DNA of 64,000 nt from Halodurantibacterium flavum (GTDB lineage Bacteria; Pseudomonadota; Alphaproteobacteria; Rhodobacterales; Rhodobacteraceae), in contig NZ_JBHUGH010000011.1 of assembly GCF_042681825.1 (NCBI RefSeq), positions 1 through 64,000 on the forward strand, written 5' to 3'. Position 1 is the stretch's first letter. Every line of letters starts with the position of its first letter. This document shows, piece by piece, positions 35,530 through 44,843 of the stretch. The notes beneath the pieces were generated by a model. That model searched no databases. It saw only the letters and a list, made by a program, of their open reading frames with translations, and was not told where the DNA came from. Made by a program: the position numbers and the translations under genes.

Positions 35530-35685
35530 CTTGCGAACTCCATCAACATGAAACCGGAAAAACTCGTGCAGGCATCACCCGCAATGCGTGAGAGCGGCGG
35601 GCGATGACGCACGACGTTTATCATGAAAACGATTTCTCACAAAGGTTGTATCTTTGGTTTGAACTCGCTTTCTTTGACCGGTTGG

Positions 35686-36306
35686 TCAGATCAGCGTGAC
35701 GGCAAAGCGGTTGATCTGCAATTCCTGCGGCGGATGGCGCAGTTGCACGATCAGCCGGCGCTGGACGTCCCCGCCGGTCACCGGCAATGGCAGTCGAAGC
35801 AACGTAAGCTCCGGATTCAGATGCCATTCGGTGACGGGGCCGTCGCTGGGCTGATCGCCCGTCATGTCCCGCAGGAACACATCCGCCACGAGATCGGAAC
35901 CACCGCGCAGATCAGCCTCAATATAGCAGGTGCCTGCCGCCGCAAGCGAGGGCCCGCCCAGTTCGATCGTCATCCAGTCGGCGTGGGTCCGGCTGATGAC
36001 AGTGATGGCCTGATCCGAAGGAGTCACGAGCGCGCCGATGTCCGACGGCAGGCAGATTCCGAAACGGGGTCCAAGCGCCTGAAACCCCTGCATCTGGATG
36101 CTGCGCGCGGAACCGGCCTTCGTGCCTTGCAGGTCCTTTTTCAGGTCGAATCGTTCCGCCCCAAATGTGGCGAGCATTGCGGCGGCCGCGTCGAAGTTCC
36201 GCACTGCAGCTTGATAGAGCGTTGTCACCCGTGTCTTCCTGTTCATGATTTCCAGTTGCGGCAAGCTTGCATCACGCACGCGGGGAGTGCAAACGACAAC
36301 AGGCAT
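35686..36306 (-). CDS. Hypothetical beta-rich protein
   Basis: About 206 residues from ATG at 36306 (GGAA five bases upstream); ATG at 36246 would give 186. The middle and C-terminal parts are beta-rich (ITVISRTHADWMTIEL, CYIEADLRGGSDLVADVFLRDM, RRLIVQLRH), suggesting a jelly-roll or immunoglobulin-like fold. No catalytic motif, signal peptide or membrane helix is evident. The first part is lower in GC than surrounding genes. Function unknown. Confidence 0.55.
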   Translation of the reverse strand: MPVVVCTPRVRDASLPQLEIMNRKTRVTTLYQAAVRNFDAAAAMLATFGAERFDLKKDLQGTKAGSARSIQMQGFQALGPRFGICLPSDIGALVTPSDQAITVISRTHADWMTIELGGPSLAAAGTCYIEADLRGGSDLVADVFLRDMTGDQPSDGPVTEWHLNPELTLLRLPLPVTGGDVQRRLIVQLRHPPQELQINRFAVTLI

Positions 36307-36408
36307 TCTTATTCCACGCAGCATCGGAAACCGTGATCTGAAACCGGGCTTCCATTGACCTGATGATGGTGATCTGCGATGCCGGCCGCGCTTCAGATCG
36401 GAGATGCC

Positions 36409-37479
36409 ATGCAGGACAAGACGCAGGACAAAACGCTGGACCGGGCCGAGTCGGATCTTCTTTCGGTGATCCTGCGGCTGCATGCGGCGGGCGGCAGGGT
36501 GGAGCGCGACGCCCTTTCTGTCGAGGCCCGCGGACGTGGGCTGGAGGTCGGCCGCCCACTGGCGCGCCTCAAGACGCTGGGATTCGTTGAGGAATGGGAG
36601 CGGCGGCCGTTCTTCCTGCGGCGCTGGTTCGGCGCGCGTGCGGTGGCCCTTGTGCGGCCGACTGAGGCGGGCCTTGCGTGGGCGCCCGCGCCTGAGCCTT
36701 CTGAAGGTGCTGAGTCCTTTGCGGACGATGCCCTCGCGGACGCTGCGGTGTCGGAAACTGCGCCTCCGGTTCCGCCTGCGGATGCGCCCGTTGCCGTCCC
36801 GTCTGTGCCGGACTCCCCCGCCGACCTTCAGTCAGAAACGCCCGCGCAGGATGTCCCCGAGGCTGTTGAAGCCCCCGAGATCACGGAAGCCCCGGCGGCG
36901 CCTGTGTCGCCCGAGGCGCCGCAGCCCACCCCTGTCATTCCGCCGCGCGCCCGTGCGCCTGTGCGCCCGCCCGTCGGCTATAGCGACGAACTCGGCGGTG
37001 TGCCGGTCGAAGTCGCCATTCGCATGCCTGTGGATGAAGAGGTTATGGAGGGGCTGCGCGACATGCTTTCGGTGGTGGGCATGGAACTGACCATGGCGGG
37101 CGAGGCGCTGATCGCCGACCGGATAGGCAAGGGCGCCTCGGCCGGTGAGGCGCTGTCGCAGGTGGTCCTCTTTGCCTTTGCCCATGCCATCCAGCTTGAG
37201 CACATGTCCGCCGGCGGGCTGGAGGCAGCTGGGCTCCGCGATTACGCGGTCGAGGTCATGCGCGAGATCGAAAAGCTGCGTGACGGCGGCGAGATCGGCG
37301 ATGACCGGTTCGAGGCCGACATGCGCAGTCTCTGGTCTCTGGTCGAGGATGCACCGGATCAGGCGGCGCGGGCGGCTGCGCTGCTGCTCGATCCCGTCGG
37401 GGGGGCGGCGCCGACGGCGATTCTGCCCGACGATCTGCGTCAGGCCGATGAGGACGATACCGACAGCGAAAGCTACTGA
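36409..37479 (+). CDS. Hypothetical protein with winged-helix-like N-terminus and Pro/Ala-rich linker
   Basis: A 356-residue protein: an N-terminal helical region (SDLLSVILRLHAAGGRVERDALS...LARLKTLGFVEEW) that looks like a winged helix, a long disordered Pro/Ala/Glu segment (about 95-190), and a helical C-terminal domain (about 205-330). ATG at 36409 has GGAG six bases upstream. No signal peptide. Function not recognised. Confidence 0.6.
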   Translation: MQDKTQDKTLDRAESDLLSVILRLHAAGGRVERDALSVEARGRGLEVGRPLARLKTLGFVEEWERRPFFLRRWFGARAVALVRPTEAGLAWAPAPEPSEGAESFADDALADAAVSETAPPVPPADAPVAVPSVPDSPADLQSETPAQDVPEAVEAPEITEAPAAPVSPEAPQPTPVIPPRARAPVRPPVGYSDELGGVPVEVAIRMPVDEEVMEGLRDMLSVVGMELTMAGEALIADRIGKGASAGEALSQVVLFAFAHAIQLEHMSAGGLEAAGLRDYAVEVMREIEKLRDGGEIGDDRFEADMRSLWSLVEDAPDQAARAAALLLDPVGGAAPTAILPDDLRQADEDDTDSESY

Positions 37480-37563
37480 TCTCCGCAAACCGCGCTTGCC
37501 TGCGCCGCGGGCGATGGGGCAGTCTGCATCCAGGGCCGCACGGCAGCGGGACGGGGAGAACGA

Positions 37564-38901
37564 ATGGCACCTGTGGTGGAACGGCGCGGGACGCTGACGC
37601 GGCGCGGCTTTCTGGCGGGCAGCGCCGGCGGGCTGGCTGCGGCGGGCATTTCGCGACCCCTCTTGGCCGCTGGCCCTGACCGTGCCACGGATGTGCTGTT
37701 GAACTGGTATCGGCTGGTGCTGGAACTTGTCCGTCACACCGCGACCTATTCACCCCCCGTCGCCAGCCGGTCCTTCGCCTATCTGGGTGTGACCGCGCAT
37801 GAGGTCTTTGCCGCAACAGGGGCCGCAACGCAGAGCCTTGGCGGGCAATTGCAGGGCCTGAACGCGCCGCCCGCCGATCCCGGATGCGATACCGCTGCGA
37901 CGCTCAACGCCGCGCTTCTGCATGGGGTCCGGGCGCATTTCGGCAATACAGGGCCTACGGGCCAGCGGGCGATGGATGCGATGGAGGCCCGGCTGGCCGC
38001 CCGCGCGCAATCGGGGCTGGGGGCAGGGTCCATCCGCCAAAGTCAGGAACTGGGAGAGGCCATCGCCCACCACATCGCCGCCTGGGCGGCAGAGGATGGC
38101 GGTGCCGAGGTGGCGAACATGGGCTTTCCGCTGGAATGGCCCCGCAAGGATGCGGCGGGCATCTGGGTTCCCACCAGCACGCTCGGCCAGCAACAGGCGC
38201 CGCTGTTGCCGCATTGGGGCGCGAACCGCAGCTTTGCGATGCCCGGCGGCGGCACCTGCGGCCTGCCACCGCCCCCGGATTATTCGGAAGAGGCGGGTTC
38301 AGCCTTTTACGCCGAGGCGCTGGAGGTGTTCGAGGTCACCACCCGGCTGACGGATGAACAAAAGCTGATCGCGCGTTTCTGGTCAGACGATCCGATGCTG
38401 TCGCCGACCCCCCCGGGACACTGGATCGCGATCCTGCTGCAGATAGCGGAGCGGGACGGTCTGCCACCCGAACGTATCGCGGCAGGGCTCGCCTTGCTGG
38501 GGGTTGCGGTGGCCGATGCTTTCATCGCCTGCTGGCATGAAAAATATCGCCACGATCTCGTGCGGCCCGTCACCTATATCCGCAAAGTGATCGACCCGGC
38601 GTGGCAGCCGCTTCTGATCACGCCTCCGTTTCCGGAATATCCATCGGGCCATTCCACGCAGTCAGGGGCGGCCGTCGCGGTGCTGGAATCGCTCTTCGGC
38701 ACGGATTTCGCCTTTGTGGACACCACGCATGTAGATGATGGCCTGCCGGCGCGGTCGTTCCCATCGTTCCGCACCGCCGGGGCCGAGGCGGGGATTTCCC
38801 GGCTTTACGGTGGTATCCACTTCCGCGCCGCGATCGAGCGCGGTCTGGAACAGGGTTATTGCGTGGGCGCCTATGCCGCGGCGTTGCAGTGGCAGGCCTG
38901 A
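37564..38901 (+). CDS. Vanadium-dependent haloperoxidase / PAP2-like protein, Tat-exported
   Basis: A 445-residue protein beginning with a twin-arginine signal (RRGFLAGSAGGLAAAG near residues 14-29), so likely periplasmic. The C-terminal acid-phosphatase-like fold keeps the vanadate/phosphate pocket: K-x-x-x-x-x-x-R in KYRHDLVRP, SGH in YPSGHSTQSG, and R-x5-H in RLYGGIHF. Vanadium haloperoxidases oxidise halides with H2O2; some relatives are phosphatases. The next gene, one base after the stop, encodes an FG-GAP/VCBS protein, so the two form a unit. Halide specificity cannot be told. Confidence 0.82.
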   Translation: MAPVVERRGTLTRRGFLAGSAGGLAAAGISRPLLAAGPDRATDVLLNWYRLVLELVRHTATYSPPVASRSFAYLGVTAHEVFAATGAATQSLGGQLQGLNAPPADPGCDTAATLNAALLHGVRAHFGNTGPTGQRAMDAMEARLAARAQSGLGAGSIRQSQELGEAIAHHIAAWAAEDGGAEVANMGFPLEWPRKDAAGIWVPTSTLGQQQAPLLPHWGANRSFAMPGGGTCGLPPPPDYSEEAGSAFYAEALEVFEVTTRLTDEQKLIARFWSDDPMLSPTPPGHWIAILLQIAERDGLPPERIAAGLALLGVAVADAFIACWHEKYRHDLVRPVTYIRKVIDPAWQPLLITPPFPEYPSGHSTQSGAAVAVLESLFGTDFAFVDTTHVDDGLPARSFPSFRTAGAEAGISRLYGGIHFRAAIERGLEQGYCVGAYAAALQWQA

Positions 38902-38902
38902 G

Positions 38903-40486
38903 ATGACGATGCGTGTTCTTGCCGCCCTGATGATGGTGCTGCCGGGCCAGCTTGCCGCCGGCGCGCCCGCCGTTCCGCGCTTTGAAGATGCCACTGCGGC
39001 GGCCGGCCTCGTTGCCGGGTTTCACGGCGGCTGGGAATATATGGTGGGGGGCGGCACCGCGGCCTTCGACTGTTCGGGCGACCTGCTGCCCGATCTCTTC
39101 ATCGCGGGCGGTGAGGGGCCGGCGACGCTGTGGCAGAATGCGTCAGAGGTTGGCGGCGCTCTCTCGTTCCGCGAATTGCCGCTGGCGGAACTCACCGGGG
39201 TGACCGGGGCCTGGCCGCTCGATATCGACGGGGACGGGATCACCGACCTCGCGGTGCTGCGGGTGGGGGAGAACCTCCTATTGCGGGGGTTGGGCGACTG
39301 CCGGTTCGAACACGCGAACGAGCTTTGGGGCTTTGACGGGGGCGATGCGTGGTCCACCTCTTTCGCCGCGACGTGGGAGCCGGGGAGCGACTGGCCCACC
39401 CTTGCCGTCGGGAACTACATCGACCGGACCGAGGATGCCTTTCCCTGGGGGTCCTGCACTGAAAACTGGCTGCATCGCCCGGGCGAGGGGGCACGTTTTG
39501 CCCCGCCCGTGCCGCTGTTGCCAAGCCACTGTGCGCTCTCGATGCTCTTTACCGACTGGGATCGTTCCGGCCGCCCCGCGCTGCGGATCTCGAACGACCG
39601 GGAATATTACAAGGGAGGTGAGGAACAGCTCTGGCATCTTCCGCCCGACGGTCCGCCGGTTGCCTATACCGAGGCCGAAGGCTGGCAGCGCCTGCGGATC
39701 TGGGGCATGGGCATCGCCTCGACCGATCTCACGGGGGACGGATATCCCGACTACTTCCTGACAAGCATGGCGGATAACCGGCTGCAGACGCTGGCGCCTC
39801 AGGATGCCGGCCTTCTGCCGCGCTATGTGGATATCGCCTTTCCCCGGGGCGTGACGGCGCATCGCCCCTATTTCGGCGAGGTTTTGCCCTCGACCGCATG
39901 GCACGCGCAGTTCGCCGACGTGAACAATGACGGCCGGGCGGATCTGTTCATCGCCAAGGGGAACGTGGACAAGATGCCCGATTTCGCCCGCGAAGACCCG
40001 AACAACCTGCTGCTGCAGCGTGCCGACCGCACATTCGAAGAGGCGGGGGATCGGGCAGGCGTCGCCAGCACCCGTGCCGGCCGGGGCGGTATCCTGGCTG
40101 ATTTCAACGCCGACGGCCTGCTGGATCTGTTGGTCGTGAACCGGGGGGCGTCGGTCGAGCTGTGGCGCAACGCGGGACCGGACGGGGGGCCGATGAACTG
40201 GATCGCGCTGCGCCCCCGGCAAGAGGGGGGCAACCGCGATGCCATCAACGGCTGGATCGAGGTGCGGACGGGCGCCCATGTGCAGCGGCACGAGATCACC
40301 GTTGGCGGTGGTCATGCAAGCGGGCATCTGGGCTGGCATCACTTCGGCCTCGGGCCGCAGGAAACGGTCGATGTCCGCATCCTCTGGCCCGGACAGGTGG
40401 AAGGGGACTGGCAGAGCCTTGCCGCAAACGGACACTACCTGATCGACCGGGCCGATGGCGTGCAGCGGCTGCAGCCGGGGCGCTGA
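38903..40486 (+). CDS. Secreted FG-GAP/VCBS-repeat protein with ASPIC/UnbV-like end (CRTAC1-like)
   Basis: A 527-residue protein with a signal peptide (about 1-22). Several calcium-binding FG-GAP repeats of the D-x-D-G/N-D-G-x-x-D type (DIDGDGITDL, DLTGDGYPDY, DVNNDGRADL, DFNADGLLDL) predict a beta-propeller. The C-terminal part (near 425-515) resembles the ASPIC/UnbV domain seen in CRTAC1-like proteins. ATG at 38903 follows the haloperoxidase stop by one base. Likely a periplasmic or surface partner; role unknown. Confidence 0.8.
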   Translation: MTMRVLAALMMVLPGQLAAGAPAVPRFEDATAAAGLVAGFHGGWEYMVGGGTAAFDCSGDLLPDLFIAGGEGPATLWQNASEVGGALSFRELPLAELTGVTGAWPLDIDGDGITDLAVLRVGENLLLRGLGDCRFEHANELWGFDGGDAWSTSFAATWEPGSDWPTLAVGNYIDRTEDAFPWGSCTENWLHRPGEGARFAPPVPLLPSHCALSMLFTDWDRSGRPALRISNDREYYKGGEEQLWHLPPDGPPVAYTEAEGWQRLRIWGMGIASTDLTGDGYPDYFLTSMADNRLQTLAPQDAGLLPRYVDIAFPRGVTAHRPYFGEVLPSTAWHAQFADVNNDGRADLFIAKGNVDKMPDFAREDPNNLLLQRADRTFEEAGDRAGVASTRAGRGGILADFNADGLLDLLVVNRGASVELWRNAGPDGGPMNWIALRPRQEGGNRDAINGWIEVRTGAHVQRHEITVGGGHASGHLGWHHFGLGPQETVDVRILWPGQVEGDWQSLAANGHYLIDRADGVQRLQPGR

Positions 40487-40515
40487 GGCGCCGCGCCCCG
40501 TCAAGCGTTGAGAGG

Positions 40516-41613
40516 TTACGCGTTGAAGAGGAAGTGCAGCACGTCGCCGTCGCGGACCTCGTAGGTCTTGCCCTCGACGCGCATCTTGCCGGCCTCTTTC
40601 GCTCCCTGCTCGCCGTTCAGCGTGACGTAATCGTCATAGCCGATCGTCTCTGCCCGGATGAAACCGCGCTCGAAATCGCCGTGGATCACGCCGGCCGCCT
40701 GGGGAGCGAGCGTGCCCTTGCGGATCGTCCAGGCGCGCGCCTCTTTCGGGCCGACGGTGAAATAGGTCTGAAGGCCCAGCAACTGATATCCTGCCCGGAT
40801 CAGGCGATCGAGTCCGGCCTCCTCCAGCCCCATTTCCGAAAGGAACATCTCGGCCTCGTCCGGGGCAAGCTGGCTCAACTCTTCCTCGATCCGGGCCGAG
40901 ATGATGACATGGGCCGCGCCTTGTTCCGCGGCCATTTCTGCCACGCGCGCCGTCTGGCTGTTGCCCGAGGCGGCGCTCGCTTCCTCGACATTGCAGACAT
41001 AGAGCACCGGCTTGGCGGTCAGAAGCTGGAGCATGTTCCACGCGCGCCGGTCTTCCTCATCCACAGCAACGGTCCGGGCGGGCTTGCCATTTTCGAGCGC
41101 CGCCAGCGCCGCGCGCAGCAGCCGGTCCTGCGCCACCGCGTCCTTGTCCCCGCCCTTGAGCTTGCGCGCAAGGTTCGCAAGACGCCGCTCGATGCTCTCC
41201 ATATCGGCCAGCATCAGTTCCGTCTCGATCGTGTCCGCATCGGCGATGGGGTCGACGCGCCCCTCCACATGGGTGATGTCGTCATCCTCGAAGCAGCGCA
41301 GCACATGGGCAATGGCGTCGCATTCGCGGATATTGGCAAGAAACTGGTTGCCCAAGCCCTCACCCTTTGACGCGCCGCGCACAAGGCCCGCGATATCCAC
41401 GAATGTCATGCGGGTGGGGATGATCTGTTTCGATCCGGCGATGGCCGCCAGCCGGTCAAGACGTGCGTCCGGCACCGCGACCTCGCCGACATTCGGTTCG
41501 ATCGTGCAAAAGGGAAAGTTGGCAGCCTGCGCCGCCGCCGTCCGGGTCAGCGCGTTGAACAGCGTGGACTTGCCGACATTCGGCAAGCCGACGATCCCCA
41601 TCCTGAAACCCAT
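40516..41613 (-). CDS. ychF: Redox-regulated ATPase/GTPase YchF
   Basis: A 365-residue Obg-family P-loop protein (OLA1/YchF) that hydrolyses ATP and binds ribosomes. P-loop GLPNVGKST (9-17), a central coiled coil and a C-terminal TGS-like domain ending VEGKTYEVRDGDVLHFLFNA. The internal ATG at 41613 is chosen because AAGGGG lies six bases upstream and the family opens MGF. Unit of its own. Confidence 0.95.
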   Translation of the reverse strand: MGFRMGIVGLPNVGKSTLFNALTRTAAAQAANFPFCTIEPNVGEVAVPDARLDRLAAIAGSKQIIPTRMTFVDIAGLVRGASKGEGLGNQFLANIRECDAIAHVLRCFEDDDITHVEGRVDPIADADTIETELMLADMESIERRLANLARKLKGGDKDAVAQDRLLRAALAALENGKPARTVAVDEEDRRAWNMLQLLTAKPVLYVCNVEEASAASGNSQTARVAEMAAEQGAAHVIISARIEEELSQLAPDEAEMFLSEMGLEEAGLDRLIRAGYQLLGLQTYFTVGPKEARAWTIRKGTLAPQAAGVIHGDFERGFIRAETIGYDDYVTLNGEQGAKEAGKMRVEGKTYEVRDGDVLHFLFNA

Positions 41614-41810
41614 TTTCATCCCCTTGCGCGGTAAAGTCGCCGCTTCATAGGCAAGCGGCCGCAGTTTCGCAAGCGCGGGCTGCGCCATGGGGCGGGGCCC
41701 TTGCCGCTGTGCCCGCGCGGATTTCCGGAGGCCGTCCAAAACTGAATCGCCGCCATTGATTTTCCGCGCTCGTTTCTGCACTACCCAGTGAACCGTTGCA
41801 GGAGGTGCAG

Positions 41811-42602
41811 ATGACCCGGATCGACCAGAAATTCGCCGCGCTGAAGGCCGAAGGCCGCAAGGCCTTCGTCGCCTATATCATGGCGGGCGATCCGGATTAC
41901 GACGCGTCGCTCGCCGTGATGAAGGGGCTGCCCGGGGCGGGGGTGGACGTGATCGAACTGGGGATGCCCTTTACCGACCCCATGGCCGACGGTCCCACGA
42001 TCCAGTTGGCCGGTCAGCGTGCGCTGGAGGCCGGGCAGACGCTGGAACGGACCCTGCAGATGGTGCGAGAGTTCCGCAAGGACGACAGCACCACCCCCAT
42101 TGTCATGATGGGCTACTACAACCCGATCTACAGCCGTGGCGTTGACCGCTTCCTGGCGGATGCCAAGGAGGCCGGGATCGACGGGCTGATCGTGGTCGAC
42201 CTGCCGCCCGAAGAAGACAGCGAGCTTTGCCTGCCCGCGCAGGCTGCGGGGCTGAACTTCATCCGCCTGGCGACGCCCACAACCGACGCAAAGCGCCTGC
42301 CCAAGGTGCTCGAAAACACCAGCGGCTTTGTCTACTACGTCTCGATCACCGGGATCACGGGCGCCGCAGCAGCCCAGGCCGCCGATGTCGCGCCGGAAGT
42401 CGCCCGGATCAAGGCCGCAACCGATCTGCCCGTGATCGTGGGCTTTGGCATCACCACGCCTGAAAGCGCGCAGGCGATCGCCGGCGTCGCGGATGGCTGT
42501 GTGGTGGGGTCCGCCATCGTCAAGCTGATCGGCGAGGGGAAACCCGCCGCCGATGTCCTGGCAGAGGTCGCCCGGCTGGCAGGCGGGGCCCACGCCGCCT
42601 GA
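41811..42602 (+). CDS. trpA: Tryptophan synthase alpha subunit
   Basis: A 263-residue TIM barrel cleaving indole-3-glycerol phosphate to indole for the beta subunit. Catalytic Glu49 and Asp60 (ELGMPFTDPMADG) occupy the same positions as in E. coli. GGAGG five bases before ATG at 41811. trpB is not in the window, so trp genes are scattered. Confidence 0.96.
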   Translation: MTRIDQKFAALKAEGRKAFVAYIMAGDPDYDASLAVMKGLPGAGVDVIELGMPFTDPMADGPTIQLAGQRALEAGQTLERTLQMVREFRKDDSTTPIVMMGYYNPIYSRGVDRFLADAKEAGIDGLIVVDLPPEEDSELCLPAQAAGLNFIRLATPTTDAKRLPKVLENTSGFVYYVSITGITGAAAAQAADVAPEVARIKAATDLPVIVGFGITTPESAQAIAGVADGCVVGSAIVKLIGEGKPAADVLAEVARLAGGAHAA

Positions 42603-42647
42603 TCGCGCGCGCGGAGCGGTAGAAAGAAATTGCCAGAAACCAGCGGC

Positions 42648-42672
42648 AACTGGTAGGAAAAGCTTACCAGTT
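42648..42672. promoter_or_regulatory. Inverted repeat upstream of the lactate dehydrogenase gene
   Basis: AACTGGTA (42648-42655) and TACCAGTT (42665-42672) flank nine bases, just before the ribosome-binding site; ACCAG and CTGGT also occur at 42639-42643 and 42650-42654. The half site resembles those of GntR/FadR-type lactate regulators (TGGT...ACCA), but the spacing is wider. Confidence 0.5.
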
Positions 42673-42685
42673 TCCAGGAAGCGCC

Positions 42686-43852
42686 ATGCCCGTCATCACC
42701 TGTATCGAAGATCTTCACCGACTCTATCGCCGCCGCGCGCCGCGCATGTTCTACGACTATGCGGAATCGGGCAGCTGGACGGAACAGACCTTTCGCGACA
42801 ACACGACCGATTTCGGCCAGATCCGCCTGCGCCAGCGCGTGGCCGTCGACATGACGAACCGCAGCACCCGCACGACCATGATCGGGCAGGATGTGGCGAT
42901 GCCCGTTGCGCTCGCCCCGGTCGGCCTGACGGGGATGCAGCACGCGGACGGAGAGATCCTCGCCGCCCGCGCGGCCGAGGCGTTCGGCGTGCCCTTCACG
43001 CTTTCGACGATGTCCATCTGCTCGCTCGAGGATGTGGCAGAACACACGACGGCACCCTTCTGGTTCCAGCTTTATGTGATGAAGGACACGGATTTCGTAT
43101 CGCGCCTTCTGACCCGGGCCCGTGCCGCGCGGGTGTCGGCGCTGGTCCTGACGCTCGATCTCCAGATCCTCGGGCAGCGCCATCGCGATCTGCGGAACGG
43201 GCTGTCGGCCCCGCCAAAGATGACGCTGCCGACCGTCATGAACCTTGCCACCAAATGGCGCTGGGGCATGGGGATGTTGCGGACCCGGCGACGGTTCTTC
43301 GGCAATATCGTCGGTCACGCGAGCGGCGTCACCGATGCATCATCGCTCATGAGCTGGACGGCGGAACAGTTCGATCCGCAACTCGACTGGTCCAAGGTCG
43401 CGCGGCTGCGCGACGAATGGGGCGGCAAGCTCATCCTCAAGGGCATCCTCGATGCCGAGGATGCGCGTATGGCCGCCGACATCGGGGCGGATGCGATCAT
43501 CGTCTCCAACCATGGCGGGCGGCAGCTGGACGGAGCGATTTCCTCGATCCGGGCGCTTCCCTCGATCCTCGATGCGGTGGGCGACCGGGTCGAGGTCCAT
43601 CTGGACGGGGGTATCCGGTCCGGGCAGGATGTGCTCAAGGCGGTCGCGATGGGCGCACGCGGAACCTATATCGGCCGGGCGTTTGTCTATGGGCTGGGCG
43701 CGCTGGGACAGGCAGGTGTCACGCGCGCGCTTGAGGTGATCCACAAGGAACTCGATGTCTCGATGGCGCTTTGCGGCGAACGTGACATCCATAACCTCGG
43801 GCGGCACAATCTGCTTGTGCCGCGGGGGTTCGAGGGCGACTGGCAGGTCTGA
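42686..43852 (+). CDS. lldD: FMN-dependent L-lactate dehydrogenase / alpha-hydroxy acid oxidase
   Basis: A 388-residue FMN TIM-barrel enzyme oxidising L-lactate to pyruvate and passing electrons to the respiratory chain or O2. The substrate/FMN-site segments FYDYAESGSWTE, LAPVGLTGMQHADGE, the catalytic-His stretch VSNHGGRQLDG and HLDGGIRSGQDVLKA are present. The C-terminal GERDIHNLGRHNL resembles LldD. Mandelate or glycolate are less likely substrates. Confidence 0.88.
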   Translation: MPVITCIEDLHRLYRRRAPRMFYDYAESGSWTEQTFRDNTTDFGQIRLRQRVAVDMTNRSTRTTMIGQDVAMPVALAPVGLTGMQHADGEILAARAAEAFGVPFTLSTMSICSLEDVAEHTTAPFWFQLYVMKDTDFVSRLLTRARAARVSALVLTLDLQILGQRHRDLRNGLSAPPKMTLPTVMNLATKWRWGMGMLRTRRRFFGNIVGHASGVTDASSLMSWTAEQFDPQLDWSKVARLRDEWGGKLILKGILDAEDARMAADIGADAIIVSNHGGRQLDGAISSIRALPSILDAVGDRVEVHLDGGIRSGQDVLKAVAMGARGTYIGRAFVYGLGALGQAGVTRALEVIHKELDVSMALCGERDIHNLGRHNLLVPRGFEGDWQV

Positions 43853-43859
43853 CCGGCCG

Positions 43860-44687
43860 TCAGGGCTTCATGCGATAGCCGATCCGGAACCAGTACCAGC
43901 AGAGCGCCAGCAGCCCCGCCGAAACGCCGGTGCAGACCACGAGGCCGAGCACGGGTGAGCTGTCGGATTGGCCGATGATCCCGTAGCGCACCCCGTCGAT
44001 CAGGTAAAAGACCGGGTTCCAATGGGTGATCGTGTACATCGGCTCCGGAAGCACCTCGGCCGAATAGAAGGTGCCTGACAGGAACGAAAGCGGCGTGACG
44101 ACGAAGTTGGTGATCGCTGCCATCTGGTCGAACTTGTTGGCATAGATCGCCGCGATGATCCCGAGCGCCGAGAGCATGGTCGCCCCCAAGAGAACGAAGG
44201 CAAGCGCCCAGAGCGGATGCGCGACGCCCATCCCCAGCACGAGCACCATCACCAACCCGATCACCACCGCAACCAGAAGACCGCGCGCGACGCCGCCCGC
44301 GACATAGCCCGCCACCAGTTCGCCCGCCGAGAGCGGCGGCATCAGCGTGTCGACGATATTCCCCTGCACCTTTGCGATCACGATGGATGAAGACGTGTTG
44401 GCAAAGGCGTTCTGGATCACTGTCATCATCAGGATGCCAGGCGCAAGGAAATGGAGAAACGGCACCCCCATCACCTCGCCGCGTGCCGGGCCGATGGCAA
44501 GCGCGAAGATCCCGATAAAGAGGCCGGCCGTCACCAGCGGCGCGGCCAGCGTCTGTTGCCAGACCGACAGGAAGCGACGGATTTCCCGTTCGGCAAGCGT
44601 GCGCATCCCCAGCCAGTTGACGCGCCCGAAACGCCGAATGCCCAATTCAGGCGCCGATGCGCCAAGTTCCTGGTTCATGCCATGCAT
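43860..44687 (-). CDS. ABC-2-type transporter permease
   Basis: A 275-residue membrane protein with six predicted helices and the ABC-2 signature (PLSFLSGTFYSAEVLPEPMYTITHWNPVFYLIDGVRYG near 195-235). The likely role is export or lipid/polysaccharide transfer with an ATPase of the CcmA/YadG kind, which is not adjacent. ATG at 44687 has GGGGAAG upstream; ATG at 44678 is possible. Convergent with lldD. Confidence 0.85.
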   Translation of the reverse strand: MHGMNQELGASAPELGIRRFGRVNWLGMRTLAEREIRRFLSVWQQTLAAPLVTAGLFIGIFALAIGPARGEVMGVPFLHFLAPGILMMTVIQNAFANTSSSIVIAKVQGNIVDTLMPPLSAGELVAGYVAGGVARGLLVAVVIGLVMVLVLGMGVAHPLWALAFVLLGATMLSALGIIAAIYANKFDQMAAITNFVVTPLSFLSGTFYSAEVLPEPMYTITHWNPVFYLIDGVRYGIIGQSDSSPVLGLVVCTGVSAGLLALCWYWFRIGYRMKP

Positions 44688-44843
44688 CCCGTCTTCCCCT
44701 GTCCCGAAGTCGCGTGTCTTGAAATCGCGGCCCGCGCCTTGTATCTCGGACCGTCCTTACTAAAATAGGGGCTCAACAGAATTCTCCAAGGTGGTGCAGC
44801 CCTCTCGGTTGCCGCCCCGGATGGCAAGACCCGGAGGCCATGT

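Noticed and set aside
35376..35624. Minus-strand 82-codon frame beside tRNA-Thr
   Set aside because: Unlikely composition (Arg, Ser and Pro rich); the overlapping 55-codon frame has better codon use and a ribosome-binding site.
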